In this document: in pieces, positions 22,159-37,139 of the stretch | How positions within the stretch are numbered: the first letter of the stretch is position 1 | Layout: each line of letters begins with the position of its first letter | DNA from: Stromatinia cepivora | Lineage: Eukaryota > Ascomycota > Leotiomycetes > Helotiales > Sclerotiniaceae | NCBI GenBank assembly: GCA_014898415.1 | Contig: RCTD01000006.1 | Location: 1,178,001 to 1,242,000 of the forward strand | Length of the DNA stretch: 64,000 nucleotides | Reading direction: 5' to 3' | The notes under the pieces: model-generated | Databases searched by the model: none | The model's input: the letters and a program-made list of their open reading frames with translations, nothing else | What the model was told of the DNA's origin: nothing | Translations under genes and position numbers: made by a program

Positions 22159-25100
22159 TTTTCAGAATATAACTATACTTTTCGTAAAGGAGATCATACA
22201 AATAGCGTAATAATTATTCAATGTATTTGTACTGAAAATCTTGTATTCTTAAAACATAAACCGTTTTCTATTTATTCAAGTATTCTTTTATCTATTCCTG
22301 TAAGCAATCCTTTTATAATGTATTTAACAATGAATAGAAAAATAAACAAAGCATTCTATCATTCTTACAATCCATTTTTCTTAAGAGAAAATATAAATGA
22401 AATATAGTATAAACATTTTGGGTATTTGGAAAAGGAAGCTTTTGAATATTTAATATTTGTAATATAAAATGTCAAAATAAAAGGTATCATTTGTTCCAAT
22501 TGCACTAATTGTATTCGTATTTATATAAAGCAAATCATTTTTCGCATTCCAAGTGATCGTTAGTTACTTTAACCCTTTTATAAAATTCAATAAAATCTTT
22601 TTGATTTCGACAAAAGGTATAATAATATATTATAGCTCCTATTAATCAAAGAAATATATTATAATAAGATCTTTTCATATTCAATCTATTGCAAAATATA
22701 TAACAAAGTATTTATAATCATTCAAAGCTTTGTAACCTAAATTTATTGTAAATACAGTTTAGCGATTATAATGATCAAATAGGATAATGATATATCTATT
22801 ATTAGAATTATAAAAGAAATGTTATTTGAGAAATAAATCAAATAAAAAAGTATCGAACTCGAATTATCCCTATTTCATATATATAAACCCAATGAAGGAT
22901 TAGAATGTGTAGGATAAAAAATAGTTACAAAATAGATAAAAATATAGATCACAATAGGTTTATCGGATAAATTGTAGATGGAAATGATATAAGCTGTTAT
23001 TTATTTATATAATATAAATCCTTTGAAGGTTAAATCCTTTAAATCGTTTAATAAGATATTTAATATATAATTCCGTAATTATCTTTGCAAAGATAATCCT
23101 TTGTTTACAAAGAAAATATTTAACGATCTTTATTCCAATTAGAATAGAATCTATAGATATAGATGCCGAACTTATTTTTTGGATAAAAATAAAGAAATTG
23201 AAATTAATAGAAAATAGTATAAAACCAATTCTCGAGTATATATTAAGTATTTAATGGGTTATATTCCAGGTATATTGATCTACCATATATAAATATCCAA
23301 GTTCGATAGAATTATTATCATTCGAAACATAACGTTCAATAAGGAATTCATTTATTGTATGAATTCTATTAATCGAATAATTGATATTCATACTATAGAA
23401 GAGCTTAAATAGTTTACTAAAGCTTTTAACTTACAAGATTATATCGAATTGAACAGAACGATTATTCAAAACAAGGATAATTATAAGGATTTCATTTATC
23501 TATTTATTTTTATAGATCGAAAAACCCTTAATTTATTTATTAAATGTATTTCAGATTTACTACCTACAAACGAACTGATCTCGGGAGTAGATATAGATCT
23601 AAAGGGTGATGATGAAAATAAAGAAATCGATCTAGGATTATTCAATTCATCTAATCCTTCAAATAATAAGGATAAGGTATATAATAAAGATATATGAACA
23701 CTGATCGATTTTTTTATTGGAGAAATTGGAAAAGTTGATTCTTTCATTGAAAAGCAACCACATCTTATAGATAAAGATATTGATATTATTCAAAAAAATG
23801 CCTATAATAATAATACAGATCCCAATCTTATCGAATATATTGATATAGGGAATATAAAGTATGAGTTTATTGATTATGCTATTGAAATTCTTCGCAATAT
23901 ATACGAAAGTGATCCAAAAACCGCTTCAATCAATCAACCTCAATGTTCCAAAAGGAAGTATATATACTAGAATAATTAATTAGAGTATTCCGTAAAGGAA
24001 ATCCAATCATTACAAAGATTATTACGCCCTATATATTCATCTGATCGATTTATAGAGGACTCGCGGATTTATAATTTCGAATAGATGCTTAAAAGAGTTT
24101 ACATTATAAGAATTGAAATACTTAGGGCTCAGATCAATCCGTTTGAGTTTCAATTATATGATTATTACTCGGAGTTATTTCTCTTTCAGGAATTATCTGA
24201 TTCTTGCATCCTAGAGCAATCAGTATGTATACAAAGGCAATTGTATATACAATAATATTATCAAGGGAGCGATCCCAATACTGAATCTTATATAGGAATT
24301 ATTATATTTCAAAAAATAGATTCAATAGGATTACTTTGTTTAAACAATTTTCATTTTATATTCTGATCTAATTAATAAGGAATGGATAATATAGAAGAGT
24401 GTTTTTAATTTGTAATAATTTATAATATAATTATTATTAGAATTGAAGCAAAATCATTATTATTTTCTATCTGATCTATAATCAGTGGATTATAGATAAT
24501 ATTATTTTTTTGAATTCATATATTTGCAATTCCAAAATTATTTCGTTTTTATTATCAATTAGAAAATCATCAAATGGGATATTGGTTCAAACAGGATTGC
24601 GATTTTGAAGTTAATAATCTTAAAGCTAGGAAAACCTGGCGTGAAATCGATTCTGGATCGGAATCTTCAAAACCGATCCTTTTTTAATAAGTGTTTATAT
24701 ATAAATACGATGATTAAGGTTTAATCATTTATTGCTGTTTATATTTAATAATACAAAGAGATTTTCAAATTAAAAGTACTATTGAGATTATTTATATCGT
24801 TATATTAATAAACCAATCATTCCGAATCGTAATAACAATTATCGTTAAATACGATCTCGAAACAAAGCAATACGATATAATTAATGCCTTTATCAATATT
24901 CTACGTAATCCTTCCGGTACCCTAATTGTATATTATCTACTTGATGGATACAAAATCCCAAACAAAAATGTTATAATCGATCGAGCTTTGTATAATCTAC
25001 AAAATTCCCTAGCTATATGATTTAGGGATTTCATTTGGATACTCGAGAAATTAGGATTGGTATAATACAAAAAGGAATTGTATTTATATATTAACCCAAA

Positions 25101-26510
25101 ATATATTATTATGATTCTTTTCTTTGTAAATAACATTCAGATCATTTATTATAAGAAAAACAAATCAGTTGCTATAAAGATCATCGAAGGAATCAAAGCT
25201 GTATATAAACTATAAGATCTAGGAAACACTAAATAATTTCTAAGTATATATATACTCTATAATCGATCTAAAAAAAAATTGTAATTAATTTATAATATAT
25301 ATATTAAAAAGATTGTTAAGAAATTCAAAGCAACAAATGGGATAGTAAGTATACTGTTCCCGATAATAGTATTTCGGAAAAATCAAGGTCAAGTTCCTAT
25401 ATATATTATAAAAATATATCAAAAGAAAATAGATTTAATATTATATATTATAATCATTATAAAAGCGGATATATCATTCATTGCTTTGCAATTGAGTTAT
25501 TATTTGATCAATCCATCAAGTGATTATATAAAAGCTATCGATCATTATTTACAATATCTATGAAATACAAGGTATCTCGTGATCTAATATAACGGTGATC
25601 AAATACCACAACTTTTCGTCTTCTCAGACATTTCTTTTGCAAATAATCCAGATACTCATTAATCATTCCAAAGGTATATTATATCCCTTTTTGATAGCTT
25701 AATCGTATAGAAAGCGTTCAAATAAGATATTGTAACCACCTTGATTATCGAAACAAAGTTTCTTGGAATCAAGCATATATCAAAAGAAATTATAACAACC
25801 TTATATTTTTTAAAAGAGATTGATCTAGTAATGAAAAAGCTTATAACAATCTTCTGTAACAATCAATAAGCGATCAGATTGATAATTGATAAGAATAAAC
25901 GGATCACTACGAAATTATATTATATCGATATTCAAAATATATGGTTATGTTAAGAATATTCAAAAGGAAACTTTTATATAATCTATCTATCGATCATCGA
26001 TATGACTGTTGATAAGCTCATTAAGAATCTTACAAGACAAAAGTTCGAATACTTTTGATCCCTCTTCAATTTATAAGATGTAAGTAATAGGATTATAAAG
26101 CTTGAATAACAATAATCTGGAGCTTGTATTTCTTTCTTTTGGTGTGGATGGAATGAGTCTTATTTGGTATTCCAGATTATTATACTTTTTTATGATACGC
26201 TCTAATTCGTATACTTTATATTCATCGGGAAACAAAGAACAATCAAGGCCGATCATTTCTCCGTTTTTCATTTTTCTATCTTTGAAAAAGGATAAACTTT
26301 TTTCTAAATTCAATAGTTTGAAGTTCAAGTAAAAGAGCCTTTGGATTATTTGTAATAATCAAAGAACAAGGAACAATTAAAGCAACCGGAGTTATTGGTA
26401 TCATTGATATTATAGGAATTAAGGGATTATCCCTTTTTTCCTTTTTCTTTAAATATATCACCCATTTTTTCCTTCTCTTTTTCTTTATTATTCTTTTTCT
26501 TTTATCTTTA

Positions 26511-27122
26511 TTATTGTTTTCTGAAATTATAATATACTTTTTTCACTTGATTTTTCGAGGATTCCGATGAGTAATATAACGAGGAGAGGGAGAACAACGA
26601 TATGAAGGCGAAAGAACAATTTCTTTTTTCTTCTCGATCTTCAATATTATTTTCATTACAATTCTGTATCCCTATTTGGATTATACAATTAATGATCAAT
26701 ATATTATGAAGATAAAGGATGAACGAAGAATTTATTTTCGAATTTTGCTGATAAATGGTGATATAGTAATTTGCTAAAAGATAAAGGAAAGCTGGCAAGG
26801 GAATATATGGATGAGTATCACAATTCCAATACCAACGATTATTCAATTTAGAAGAATCAATAAAGCATTCGTTATAGAAATTATATCTCCCAGCGATCAA
26901 CGACTTCATATATCGAATACATAAATGATTATTCCTTTCCCTACGATTCCCTTCATTTCTTGTTTTGATTAGAGAGCCAGCAATTTTCAACAATCTTTTT
27001 TTTCTTTCTTTTTCATCTAATTCATTATCCGAAAAATCTAGTATCGAAGGATCAAATGGATTGTCGTTATCAAACGAAGAAACACTTTTTCTTTTCTTTC
27101 CTTCATCGAATGATTTTTGCTT
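26511..27122 (-). other. antisense open frame downstream of Copia B pol
   Basis: About 200 codons stay open on the minus strand in sequence where most frames are riddled with stops. The beginning is charged (Lys/Glu/Asp/Ser rich, with DPSILDFSDNELDEKERKK). The middle has IRYMKSLIAG and WYWNCDTHPYIPLPAFLYL. There is no usable ATG at the very start. It could be an accessory antisense ORF of this family or a captured host fragment. No function is proposed. Confidence 0.4.
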
Positions 27123-27967
27123 CGATAATTATAAATATAGGATTAATAAAACCTTTCAATTATACAATAGAATTCAAAAATGAAACCTACCTCCAAATTA
27201 CTATCTGAATCTATAACTAGCAATTAATTACAACAAATAATAGTTCCTTTGATAAGGAAAAATAGTTTCTGAAATAGATAACGATATATCATTCTAAGAG
27301 CAGATTTAATTAAATTATATTTCTAAAGATCGATATCTTGGTTCGTTATCTATATTGGATTTATTAATTCTTTTTACTCAACTTATTGATCCCTCAAAGG
27401 AGTATTAGAATCTTCTTTCGTATTCGATTCTTTCAAAACCTTTTTTTCAACCGCTGTTTGCTTAGTACGATTGAGATTCGTTTGTTTAGTTTTCTTAAAC
27501 CCTGAAATCTTAAATATGATAATGATTAATAAGAATTTAATTAAAACAAAAACAAAAATACAAAAAAAGAATCTATATACTTTAAAAAAAAAATTTATTT
27601 ATTTTATTTCGTTATTGCGATCAACATATTGTAGTTTAGCAATTATATACATTTTCAATTGCTACACCGCAAAATCGATCAATCATCTGTATTCTCCCGA
27701 TGGAAAACTTTCTTTTTATTATTCAAAATCTTGATTTTGAAGAATATCGTAGATAATAAATCGAAGATTAAAAGAAATTTGTGATTTATATATACTCAAA
27801 TTCTTCTTTATTCTAAGGGTACCAAAATCATTTCAGATTTATATATTATATTAATCCTTAATTGATATCTGCTTATGATTGTCTTGCATATTCATTTACA
27901 AATTATATGAATTACCACTTTCTATACTTTTCCATTTGTTTCAGATCGCCTTCCAATCTGGGGGGTA

Positions 27968-28276
27968 TATCACAAAAAACCCTGCAATCCCCTGTATCTT
28001 ATAAAGGATTAAAGTGTATACTTTCTAATTAGAATGAAGGATTTACTAGTCTTTATTAATCCATTAATTGATAAAATGATCCTGATATATTAATAAACAA
28101 AGATTTAACCTAATTAAAGTATATATCAATTAGATAACTATTTATTTGTTCTATATATACAGCTCTTGATTTATATAATCAAGGGCAAATCATTCAATTC
28201 TTTTACTCTACCAATCATGTGTACCACCTATTCAACGATCCCTGAAAGTGCTGTATAATCATACTATCCCGTGATA
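27968..28276 (+). repeat. 3' LTR of element B
   Basis: 309 bp. The terminal TG has become TA and internal CG/CA sites are largely lost relative to the solo copy at 38014. Confidence 0.9.
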
Positions 28277-28348
28277 GTTCTTAATATTTTAATTCCTAGA
28301 ATTTCTTTAATTGGATATATTATATTTTTTGTATTGTTTATATCTATC

Positions 28349-28534
28349 TGTTGGAACATATGACTGACGAAACACGTGACACCATCACGTGTTTCCCCCA
28401 CATCGTAAATAGGATGGCAGTGTCTATATAGATTAGTAGAACTCTGTTATACAAAAAGATTAAATAGAATAATAGAACCATTTTTACCCTATACATATTT
28501 TATATATACACTCTTTTATAAAATCTATCCAATA
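28349..28534 (+). repeat. 5' LTR of element C
   Basis: 186 bp beginning TGTTGGAACATATGAC. It keeps CACGTG motifs that are lost from the 3' LTR. Confidence 0.9.
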
Positions 28535-31500
28535 TTAATCAATAATTAATAAAACTCAATCATAGAACAGCAAGGTCAAACCCAATAAAAAGAGATATTT
28601 TTTGAAAAGACGAACAAGATTATACTAGATTAAGTTTATATACAATCTATATGAAAGAACTAGAATACTATATTCCCCATACTATTTTCTTCGAAATATA
28701 TACTAAAAAAGGATCTTTGATTACAATTGATTTTTTTAGAATAATTTGATTTTATATCGATTCTATCTACATCCATCACACTTTTGTACACACTATACAA
28801 TAAATCTATTCGATACAATATAACATCGAATTATAATATCCAATATAATTTTTCCAATCCCCAAATCACTTCTATACAAAATGGACATTGAATTTTAAAG
28901 AAAACAATTGAATCCAAACTCAGAATTCACTAAATCCTAAATGAATACCGATATAACTATATAACTCATCAATTTGTAATTCAGAAAGTACAAAAGGCAA
29001 AAGCTATAAAAAGAATTTCAAAAATAATACAAAGACTGGACGGATACTATATTCAAAATCGTACATCACGAAGCTTTCAAATTCGTATGAATTCAACTCA
29101 TTCTATACGGCTTTCAGATCCGATAAACAAAAGAGAACAATAACTATACAAAAATACTTGCTGAATTCATCTCGAAAGATAAATCAAACAAATATACAAA
29201 AGAAATTCAAAAAGAAACAAATCGATTGAAAGAAGAATATATAGATATATACAAAATTATTGCACCAAAGAAATCGATCAAAACTCAAGCTTCACCTATA
29301 TCAGAGCTTTCTGAACAAATACAACAAAATGAATAATAACAACAAAATCAAAATTAATTCCTTTCTGATTCTACAATACTAGATTATATAATAAAGCAGA
29401 ATATACCTTACATAATATACAAACGAAATTTTCTCTCAGATTTTATAAAAATATATAATAACAATGAATTCAAATATAGCGGTAGGGAATACAATTTTCT
29501 GAATAAGAAACTATAAATATTTTATAAACTTTACAATAAAGTCGGAATTCATTCAAATAAATATAAAACAGTATTTTCGATAATATTTTAAAACTCTATA
29601 TTATTATTCTATTTCGATAAAATTAGTAATAGAAAATTGAAATTCGAAGAAATGATCATATTTACAAAAACGCATTTTGAAATAGAAAAAAGACACCAGA
29701 AATATCTCACCGAATAATGTAATACAACATTTCTATAGATTATACAAAAGTACCCTAACAAATCACTTTCGGAATAATTAGAAAAGCTCTTCGATATACT
29801 TCGTATATTATAATATAGATTAATAGATTCATATTAATCAAAATTGATATTAAAAGATCAGATTATAAATACTTATCGCAATATCCTTAAATATAATCTC
29901 GTTTTGCTATATCCTACTACGATGTACAAAGGCTTTTATATTGATCTTCGAAATACTATTGGTTAAACTGAAAGAATACGATCAATGAATATTTATATTA
30001 TAAATTCGATGATTAATAACCTACCAGGCATAGAAATATACTAAACGGATCATATATATGATAATCGAGACTTATACAGAAATCAAGGATAATATAGAGT
30101 TCGATCAAAAGGTAGATTCATTCCTTTTCGCTTATATTCATCAGCAAATTCATCAAAAAAACCTTAATACTTTCAAATATTATTATATATATCAATTCAG
30201 AAATGCTTTGTATACAAATAATCAGGATACTGGTTAACAAATTATATAAAAAAGGAACGGAAGACAAAATTCAATTAATATATAATAAAACAAAAAATAA
30301 ATGAAAAAATATTCGAGTAATATCTTTTAAAATATAAAGATACATCCGAATTGTAATACAAAAAAGACGAAATATCAGAAGAAGATAACACTTTCGAATA
30401 TCCCTAAATTGAATTTTCAAATAATCAAATGATTCAATTCGAAACATATTTCACTAAAATAGGTTCTATTAATGAAACGTATATTGTAGAATTATTAGGG
30501 AGATAATCATTGATGTATATATACCTACAAAATGATCAATTCAATCAATCATACGAAAAGTATAAAAAGAGCAATAACCCAAATAAAGTTTTCCAATTTC
30601 AAAATCGATATTCAGCAAATGTATTTCAAGGTATCATTCCAGATATAGATATATCAAAAGTATTAACAATAGGGGAATTTCAGGTGTAAGTATTAGAAAG
30701 AGAGAAAGGCATTTTATATACAAAAGGTACTGAGTATAATATCAAATTCGGAAAAGGAACTATATAATCGCAAGGAGATATCATTATTCAAATATTAATT
30801 GGAATTATTATGTTTTTCATTATATCAATAAACATTTCATTTTTCATATATATATAGGATATAAATCGCCTATATATTATGCTCGATAATATATCAAATA
30901 TACTAAAACAAAATAATAAGATTATTTTTATTGTATGAAAATAAAGATATTCTTTTATATTTCTCAATCAAATAAAAGAAACAATGATATACTATCATTT
31001 GATAGAAACTGAATTTCAACAAATATATTGAAGATTCGGGTATCCCTCTGTACAAAAACTTATCAATATACTCAATTGTACAGAGTATACAGATATTGAT
31101 TTTCAGATGATCAAGAAATTCAACAAAGTGTACAAACATTATTAGTTTTATATATAATCCTTAGAACATTTCAAATTCATAATAAAAGATGATATCGAAT
31201 TCAATTATTTAATCATTCTGGATATATTCTATATTAAAGAAAAACCTATTCTTTATATCATCGATGAAACTACTGTATATAATATTACTATATTCATATG
31301 AAATATAAATATAAAGATAATTTGAAATACAATTTGGAAATATTGAATCGATATATACTTTGGCCTATTAAATCATATATCTTATAATACAAATACAAAT
31401 TTTATATCGATCGAATTTCAACAAAAAACGAAAGTTTTTCAAATCGATATTTGCGAAGTCCCTATAAAAGTTTACAATATAATTGATAAAATTGAGAGAT

Positions 31501-33302
31501 TTTATATATCTATACAACAATTATACGAAATATTCAAGAAAGAATTAAAAAACAAAAATCTTGAAAAAGAAGCTATTTTATAGATGATAATCAAAATAAT
31601 GAATGATATTATAAAACCAAACAATTTTATCTCAATTCTTTTTGTATATAGAGCATATCCCTGAATAACCTTGTATAATCCATCTTTCCAATCGATTATA
31701 AAACGAGTACAGATATATCAACAGATAATAAAAGAGATTCAAGAAATTCAAGTAAAGTGTATAATACAAAATTCATTTGATACTAGAAATGGCCCAGATA
31801 TATATGAAATACTAAAACTATCTTTGAATTCATTAATACAAATATAAAAAGAAAAGAAAGAATGGACAGAACCCTACAGATTGATTACAATTACAAATCA
31901 AAACTGTATAGTCAATTTCCCTCATAGTCCTACAGAATTTTATATAACAATCGTCAAATCATTTTACAAGGATATATACAAAAAATCATTTCTAATAAAA
32001 AATTCATTCCTGATGATCTTTCCAAACATAGAAAATCCGTTATTTCCGGAAAACCTATTACCCCTAATGATCCTTTTTATTCCTTTAGATCAAGATCAAG
32101 AAATAAGCAAATCTGAAAGGAAATATACACGATCTAATATCAAGAAAGAAAGAATAGTTAATCCTATGCTTCATATATTGATACAAATCGAAATCCTCAG
32201 AATATTATCTTTATAAAAGGTATAAGAAATAAATGATGAATACGATCAACTAATTGTTGCAATTCGAGATAATCAAGATCTATCAGAAACATTTATTACA
32301 AAAAAGGAACAAGAAATATTGGATTTTGCAATTGATCTTTATATAAAAGGGATCATCATAATTGAAGAACAATTATTTGAAACTTTGCAAATACAAAAGA
32401 TCGATAGTTTAATTGCAAAAGATGTTTTCGAATTCGTCAAATACAATCCTTTTATACATACTAAAAGATTGTTCAATTTATATCTTATAAATAAAGTCAA
32501 AAGATATACAACAAATTCCCTATACAAAAAGTTATATCTAATCATTCAAATATATAATGATTCTGGAAAAGAAACAATATTGATATAAACACTTACAATC
32601 CAAAGATCAAGCCAAAGAATCATTATAACTCTAACTCCAATATTAAAGCCAATAAATATCAAGTTTATAATACAAAATATTATATAGGCATATATACAAT
32701 CAAAAACATCTCTGAATCGTATCATACTAGCAAATTTACCAAAAGAACTTCAAGGTAAATATACAAAAAGTATAATTATAATAATTAAAAAGCCATTATA
32801 TGGTATCACAAAAGTAAGAATATATTGATGGGCAATTTATTGGAAATATTATCAAAAAAGACTGAATATAATCATATCATCATATAACCCCTGCTTGTTA
32901 ATCTCGGATTCAAAGAATATATAATTCGGAATTGTAGGAATACAAATAGATGATACCCTTATTCTCACAGATAAGCAATTCCTAAAGTTAGAAAATAAAA
33001 AATTAATTGATACAAATATCAAAGTCAAACTAGAAAAACATCTTACAAATGACACCCCACTAATATTTAATGGATATACAATACAACATACAAAAAATGA
33101 TCTCATGTTTATACAAAAAGACTAAGGAAAGAAAATCGGAAAGATTAACAATTCAAAGCAATATCGGGAATAAAGAATTAGAAAAGCATATATTGCTACA
33201 ATTTGTTAGCCAGAAGCATCGTACGATTTATCAATCACTGTATAACATCAAGATCTATCAGACGAAAACATCAAATTACTCAATAAAAGATTAAATTAGC
33301 AA

Positions 33303-33881
33303 ATGAAAAACCTTAATCAAGGTTTTCGCTTTATTCCCCTTGAAAAAGATTATATGAAACTATTCGTTTTTGTTAATAGATCCTTTATCAATAATAAGGA
33401 TTTGAATAATCAAATAGGATTCGTTATTTTGCTTATAAATGAAAATATATTAAACAAAAACATCTTCGAGATAAAAGGCAATATCATTTATTATAATAAT
33501 ACGAAAAACAAAAGAATTATACGCAGTATATTAATATCCAAGATATATAAAATAATAATAGGAATAGATATTGATCTTGTAATACGATTTACTTTACAAA
33601 TTGTTACCTCACAACTCGATATCCCTAATATCCCAATTGTTGTATACACTGATTCATATTCACTATACAAATACCTTATTAAATTAGGTACAATAAAAAA
33701 GAAAAGATTGATAATCGATATCATAACACTTCGGCAATCATATAAACGAAGAGAATTGACAAAAATGAAATGGATCAATAAATTCGATAATATTGCTGAT
33801 GCAATGACAAAAGCTAATCCTAATAATAGCTTAGAAAAGTTTATTGATATGAATACTTTCGAAATATATATAAAGGGATAG
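33303..33881 (+). pseudogene. RNase H domain of Copia C
   Basis: A 192-codon open frame, the longest in the nest, matches the Copia RNase H C-terminus: FVNRSFINNKDLNNQIGFV, VYTDSYSLYKYL, IDIITLRQSYKRREL, then KFDNIADAMTKANPN. Its upstream pol is broken, so it is a remnant rather than a gene. Confidence 0.8.
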
Positions 33882-34990
33882 ATAAAACAAGAAATTTGTA
33901 TGAAGGTCGATTAGATTTTTGTATAAACCAAAATTGATATAAGGATATAATGTTAATTATTTTTATGTTTTATATTTTATTTTCAAAAATTGTAAAAAGA
34001 AAACTTTTTATTCTGATTTCATTTTCTAAATCAAAAAATAAAAATATTCAGATATTATACAAATCAATCAATAACGAAAGATTCTTTTGCAAAATTAGAA
34101 TTAAACAAAAGAGATTTCTTTATTGAAGAAAGAGAAATAGAACTCTGATCAGGAGAAACACGAAAAGAAGAAGATGGATTAAATCAGCCAACAGAACCAG
34201 TATGTAAACGATCTGAATATACATAGTGAATCCTATAATCGCGTTATTTATAATTCTTATAATTATTCCCGAAATGCTTTTCTATACAATAGCATTCAGA
34301 AAAAGGAGTTAACCTTCAACAATGATACTCTCCACAAGATCCCTTAATTAAAACACCCCGATTCTGTATCAAAAGATTATTAATATATAAAGTATATATC
34401 GATTATATTTAAACAAACGTAATACAATTTCATATAAATAGAATAGGATATCCCGGCATAACCAAAACAGTGAATTGAAGAGTATTGTAATAATAGGAAG
34501 CAAATTCCTTATTATCGATTAGGAGAATAAGATTTTGATTTAATTGAATTAAAGTATTCGTAGTATTATACAATTGAAGAGCCCTATTATACAAAGAATC
34601 AATATATTACAAATAATACAAGTTTTATAACAAATATAAGATAAGATCTCAATATAATCAATTGTCCTATAACCAATATAAAACATACATTTTCAGGAAT
34701 TCGGCAAATATTATCTTCAATAGTTTTATAATCATTAATACAATCCCGAAATCAAAAATATCAGTTAAATCAATCGAGAAATATATACAGGATGAAAAAC
34801 TTCTGTTTCGATGAAATTGAAAAACACAAATATTAGATATTTGATTGATTTGGAGAAAGAATTCATCATACTTGTTTGAATAGAAAATGGGTATAAGAAT
34901 CGAATTAAGCGATTAAGTAGCTATCCATATTCTAATAATCAATCTGATTTGTATGTATGGTACTTCATACGAAAAAGAAAGTTAAACCTA

Positions 34991-35176
34991 TATTGGAATA
35001 CATAATTAACAAAACATATAACACCATTATATATTTCCTTTATATTATAAATGGGATGGTAACATCTATATAGATTAATAGAACCCTATTATACAAAAGG
35101 GTTAGACAGAATAATAGAACCATCTTTACCCCATATGCGTTTTGTGTATACACCCCCTTACGAAGTCTGTCCAACA
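34991..35176 (+). repeat. 3' LTR of element C
   Basis: 186 bp ending TCCAACA, differing from the 5' LTR mainly by transitions. Confidence 0.9.
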
Positions 35177-36875
35177 CTATCAATAAAATTATGAAATCTG
35201 AAATGATCTTATCTTTGATATAAGGATCTATCTTATAAATAATTGGGATTATAATCATAATATGTTTTATATTTTTTTGAGTTTTGATTTATATAGATAT
35301 TACAATTAATATCTTTATAATCTTGCTTTCCTATTCTTCTTCAGAATCTTGTTCTATATCTTTTTTCCGTTTTCATATTAAATATTTTAAAGGTTCATTT
35401 TTAAAGTTCATTATATCCTTCTATTCGATTTCAAATGATTATAGATTTATTTTGCTTTTTGATCTTATTGAAATAGATTTATCAGCAAAATTTAAAATAA
35501 TCTTAAATTTTGCTCCCAATATAGATTCAGGATTTGTAAAAGTTGATTCTTAAATTGGAATCTCTAGAATAATGAATTCGATATCTGAAGTATCCTTGAA
35601 AAAAGATTTTTGATTTATTTTTTGGATATTATTATCTTCATCTTCATTATATATTGATATTAATATATCTAATTTATTTAATTTCAATTCAATAATTGAG
35701 GTACTTGATATAATTATTAAACTCGATATAATATCTATTAGAAAAAATGTTTAAAATGAAGATAATATAAATATCATATTTGGTATTGAGAATAAAAAAG
35801 ATGTTTTGTTTATTATCAATCTATTACGAAATCTTCGATCTAACTTTATATTCTTTGTTCCTTATAGACCTGATTCATAATTTCTTAATTTAAAATCCAA
35901 ATCTCTTTTTCGATAAGATTCATTTATAATTATTCTATTTGATCGAAATATATAATCTAACTTTGAAAAATATACTTTGATATATTTGTTCATAACTTTT
36001 GAATATTCTAAGAATATATCGATTCTCGAAATATCCTGCAACTTATTATATCTTTATTTTTTCAGAATAATTTTGGGATTGATATAAACGTAATATTTGT
36101 TTTCTTAAATTTTATATATCTTTATATCTAATATTATATTTATAAAAGCTTTTATAAAGAATCGATCTATTTTATTCATATTAGAATCAATATTAGTATA
36201 ATTCTTGATATAAGTATTATATTTTATAATTTCGTTTCAAAATTCTGATAGTAATCTAGTTTCTTTTAGTATTGCTTTTATATTTGTTTTTATAATCCTT
36301 ATATTCCGTTTTATAGATCTATTTTGATATAGGAAAGTAATTATTATAATTTCGGATTATATATTTGATGATTATTTATAAATAATTTATAGGAGTTCTG
36401 ATATATTATCAATCTTAATTATAATGATCTTTTCTTTAATAATCAATTCCATCTTCTTTTTCCAAATTTTCAATATTTGAATTGTATTATTTTTTTATTT
36501 AAATAATATAATCCAATTTACTTTTATACAATTATCGATAATCAATATGAAATAACGATTCCTTTAAATCGATTTTGGGAATAGTTTTATAATATCGAAA
36601 TATATAAATTTGAATCTTTTTGATTTATATAAATTCAATTGTTTTGGAATACAATTGATCATTTTGATGAATATATATATTTCGCAAATATTTAATTCAA
36701 TTAGGATCTTTATTGACTTAATTATATTAAATACCTTATATAAATTCTTGATTTTATCTGAATCTAGATAATTAAATCTTTGATATTATAATAGATGTCT
36801 CTTTTTCTTTTTGAATATTAATTCATCATCGATACCTTTGATATTATCGATTATCTCTGAAGAAAAACCTTTTTC

Positions 36876-37139
36876 CTAATCATTTTGATATACATTTGAA
36901 TAGAAAACTATATCCTTATATCCTTTAATTATATATGAAATCATATACATTTCGTTTTGTATTCTAGTACGAATGATTTTCTTATTATCCTTCTTGAAAT
37001 ATATATAATAAAAGTTGAATTCCTTTTGCAGCCCTATTTCACAGATCCTTTTTTCTAATAGTAAATTTACTTTTAACCCTAGTATATATAATATATTTGA
37101 AAATAATATCTTAGAACCATCTTTATATACTATATCCAT
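36876..37139 (-). pseudogene. protease/GAG-pre-integrase remnant of inner element A
   Basis: An 87-codon open stretch includes NILYILGLKVNLLLEKRIC and the following EMYMISYI, the usual junction of Copia protease and pre-integrase domain. Confidence 0.7.

Larger units (their letters stand above)
20036..28276 (+). mobile_element. full-length LTR retrotransposon, Copia-type family B
   Basis: 8241 bp with 309-bp LTRs (20036-20344 and 27968-28276) and target duplication GTTCT (20031-20035 and 28277-28281). A G-rich polypurine tract (about 27958-27966) precedes the 3' LTR. Broken internal coding follows the Copia order: gag with a Cys-rich zinc-knuckle-like stretch (about 20550-21650), protease (21862-22158, DNCSAIYIVNN), integrase (about 22480-23150), RT (about 24780-25320, TKQYDIINAFIN) and RNase H (about 25560-26075, ending TRQKFEYF). 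A further 1.9 kb lies between RNase H and the 3' LTR and holds an antisense open frame. Confidence 0.85.
28349..35176 (+). mobile_element. full-length LTR retrotransposon, Copia-type family C
   Basis: 6828 bp with 186-bp LTRs (28349-28534 and 34991-35176) and target duplication CTATC (28344-28348 and 35177-35181). Integrase is recognisable at about 30960-31560 (FGYPSVQKLINIL, then FKFIIKDDIEFNYLI), RT at about 31850-32900, and RNase H at 33303-33881. This INT-RT-RNH order places it in Copia. The 1.1 kb between RNase H and the 3' LTR has coding-like sequence on the opposite strand (about 34070-34400). Confidence 0.85.
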
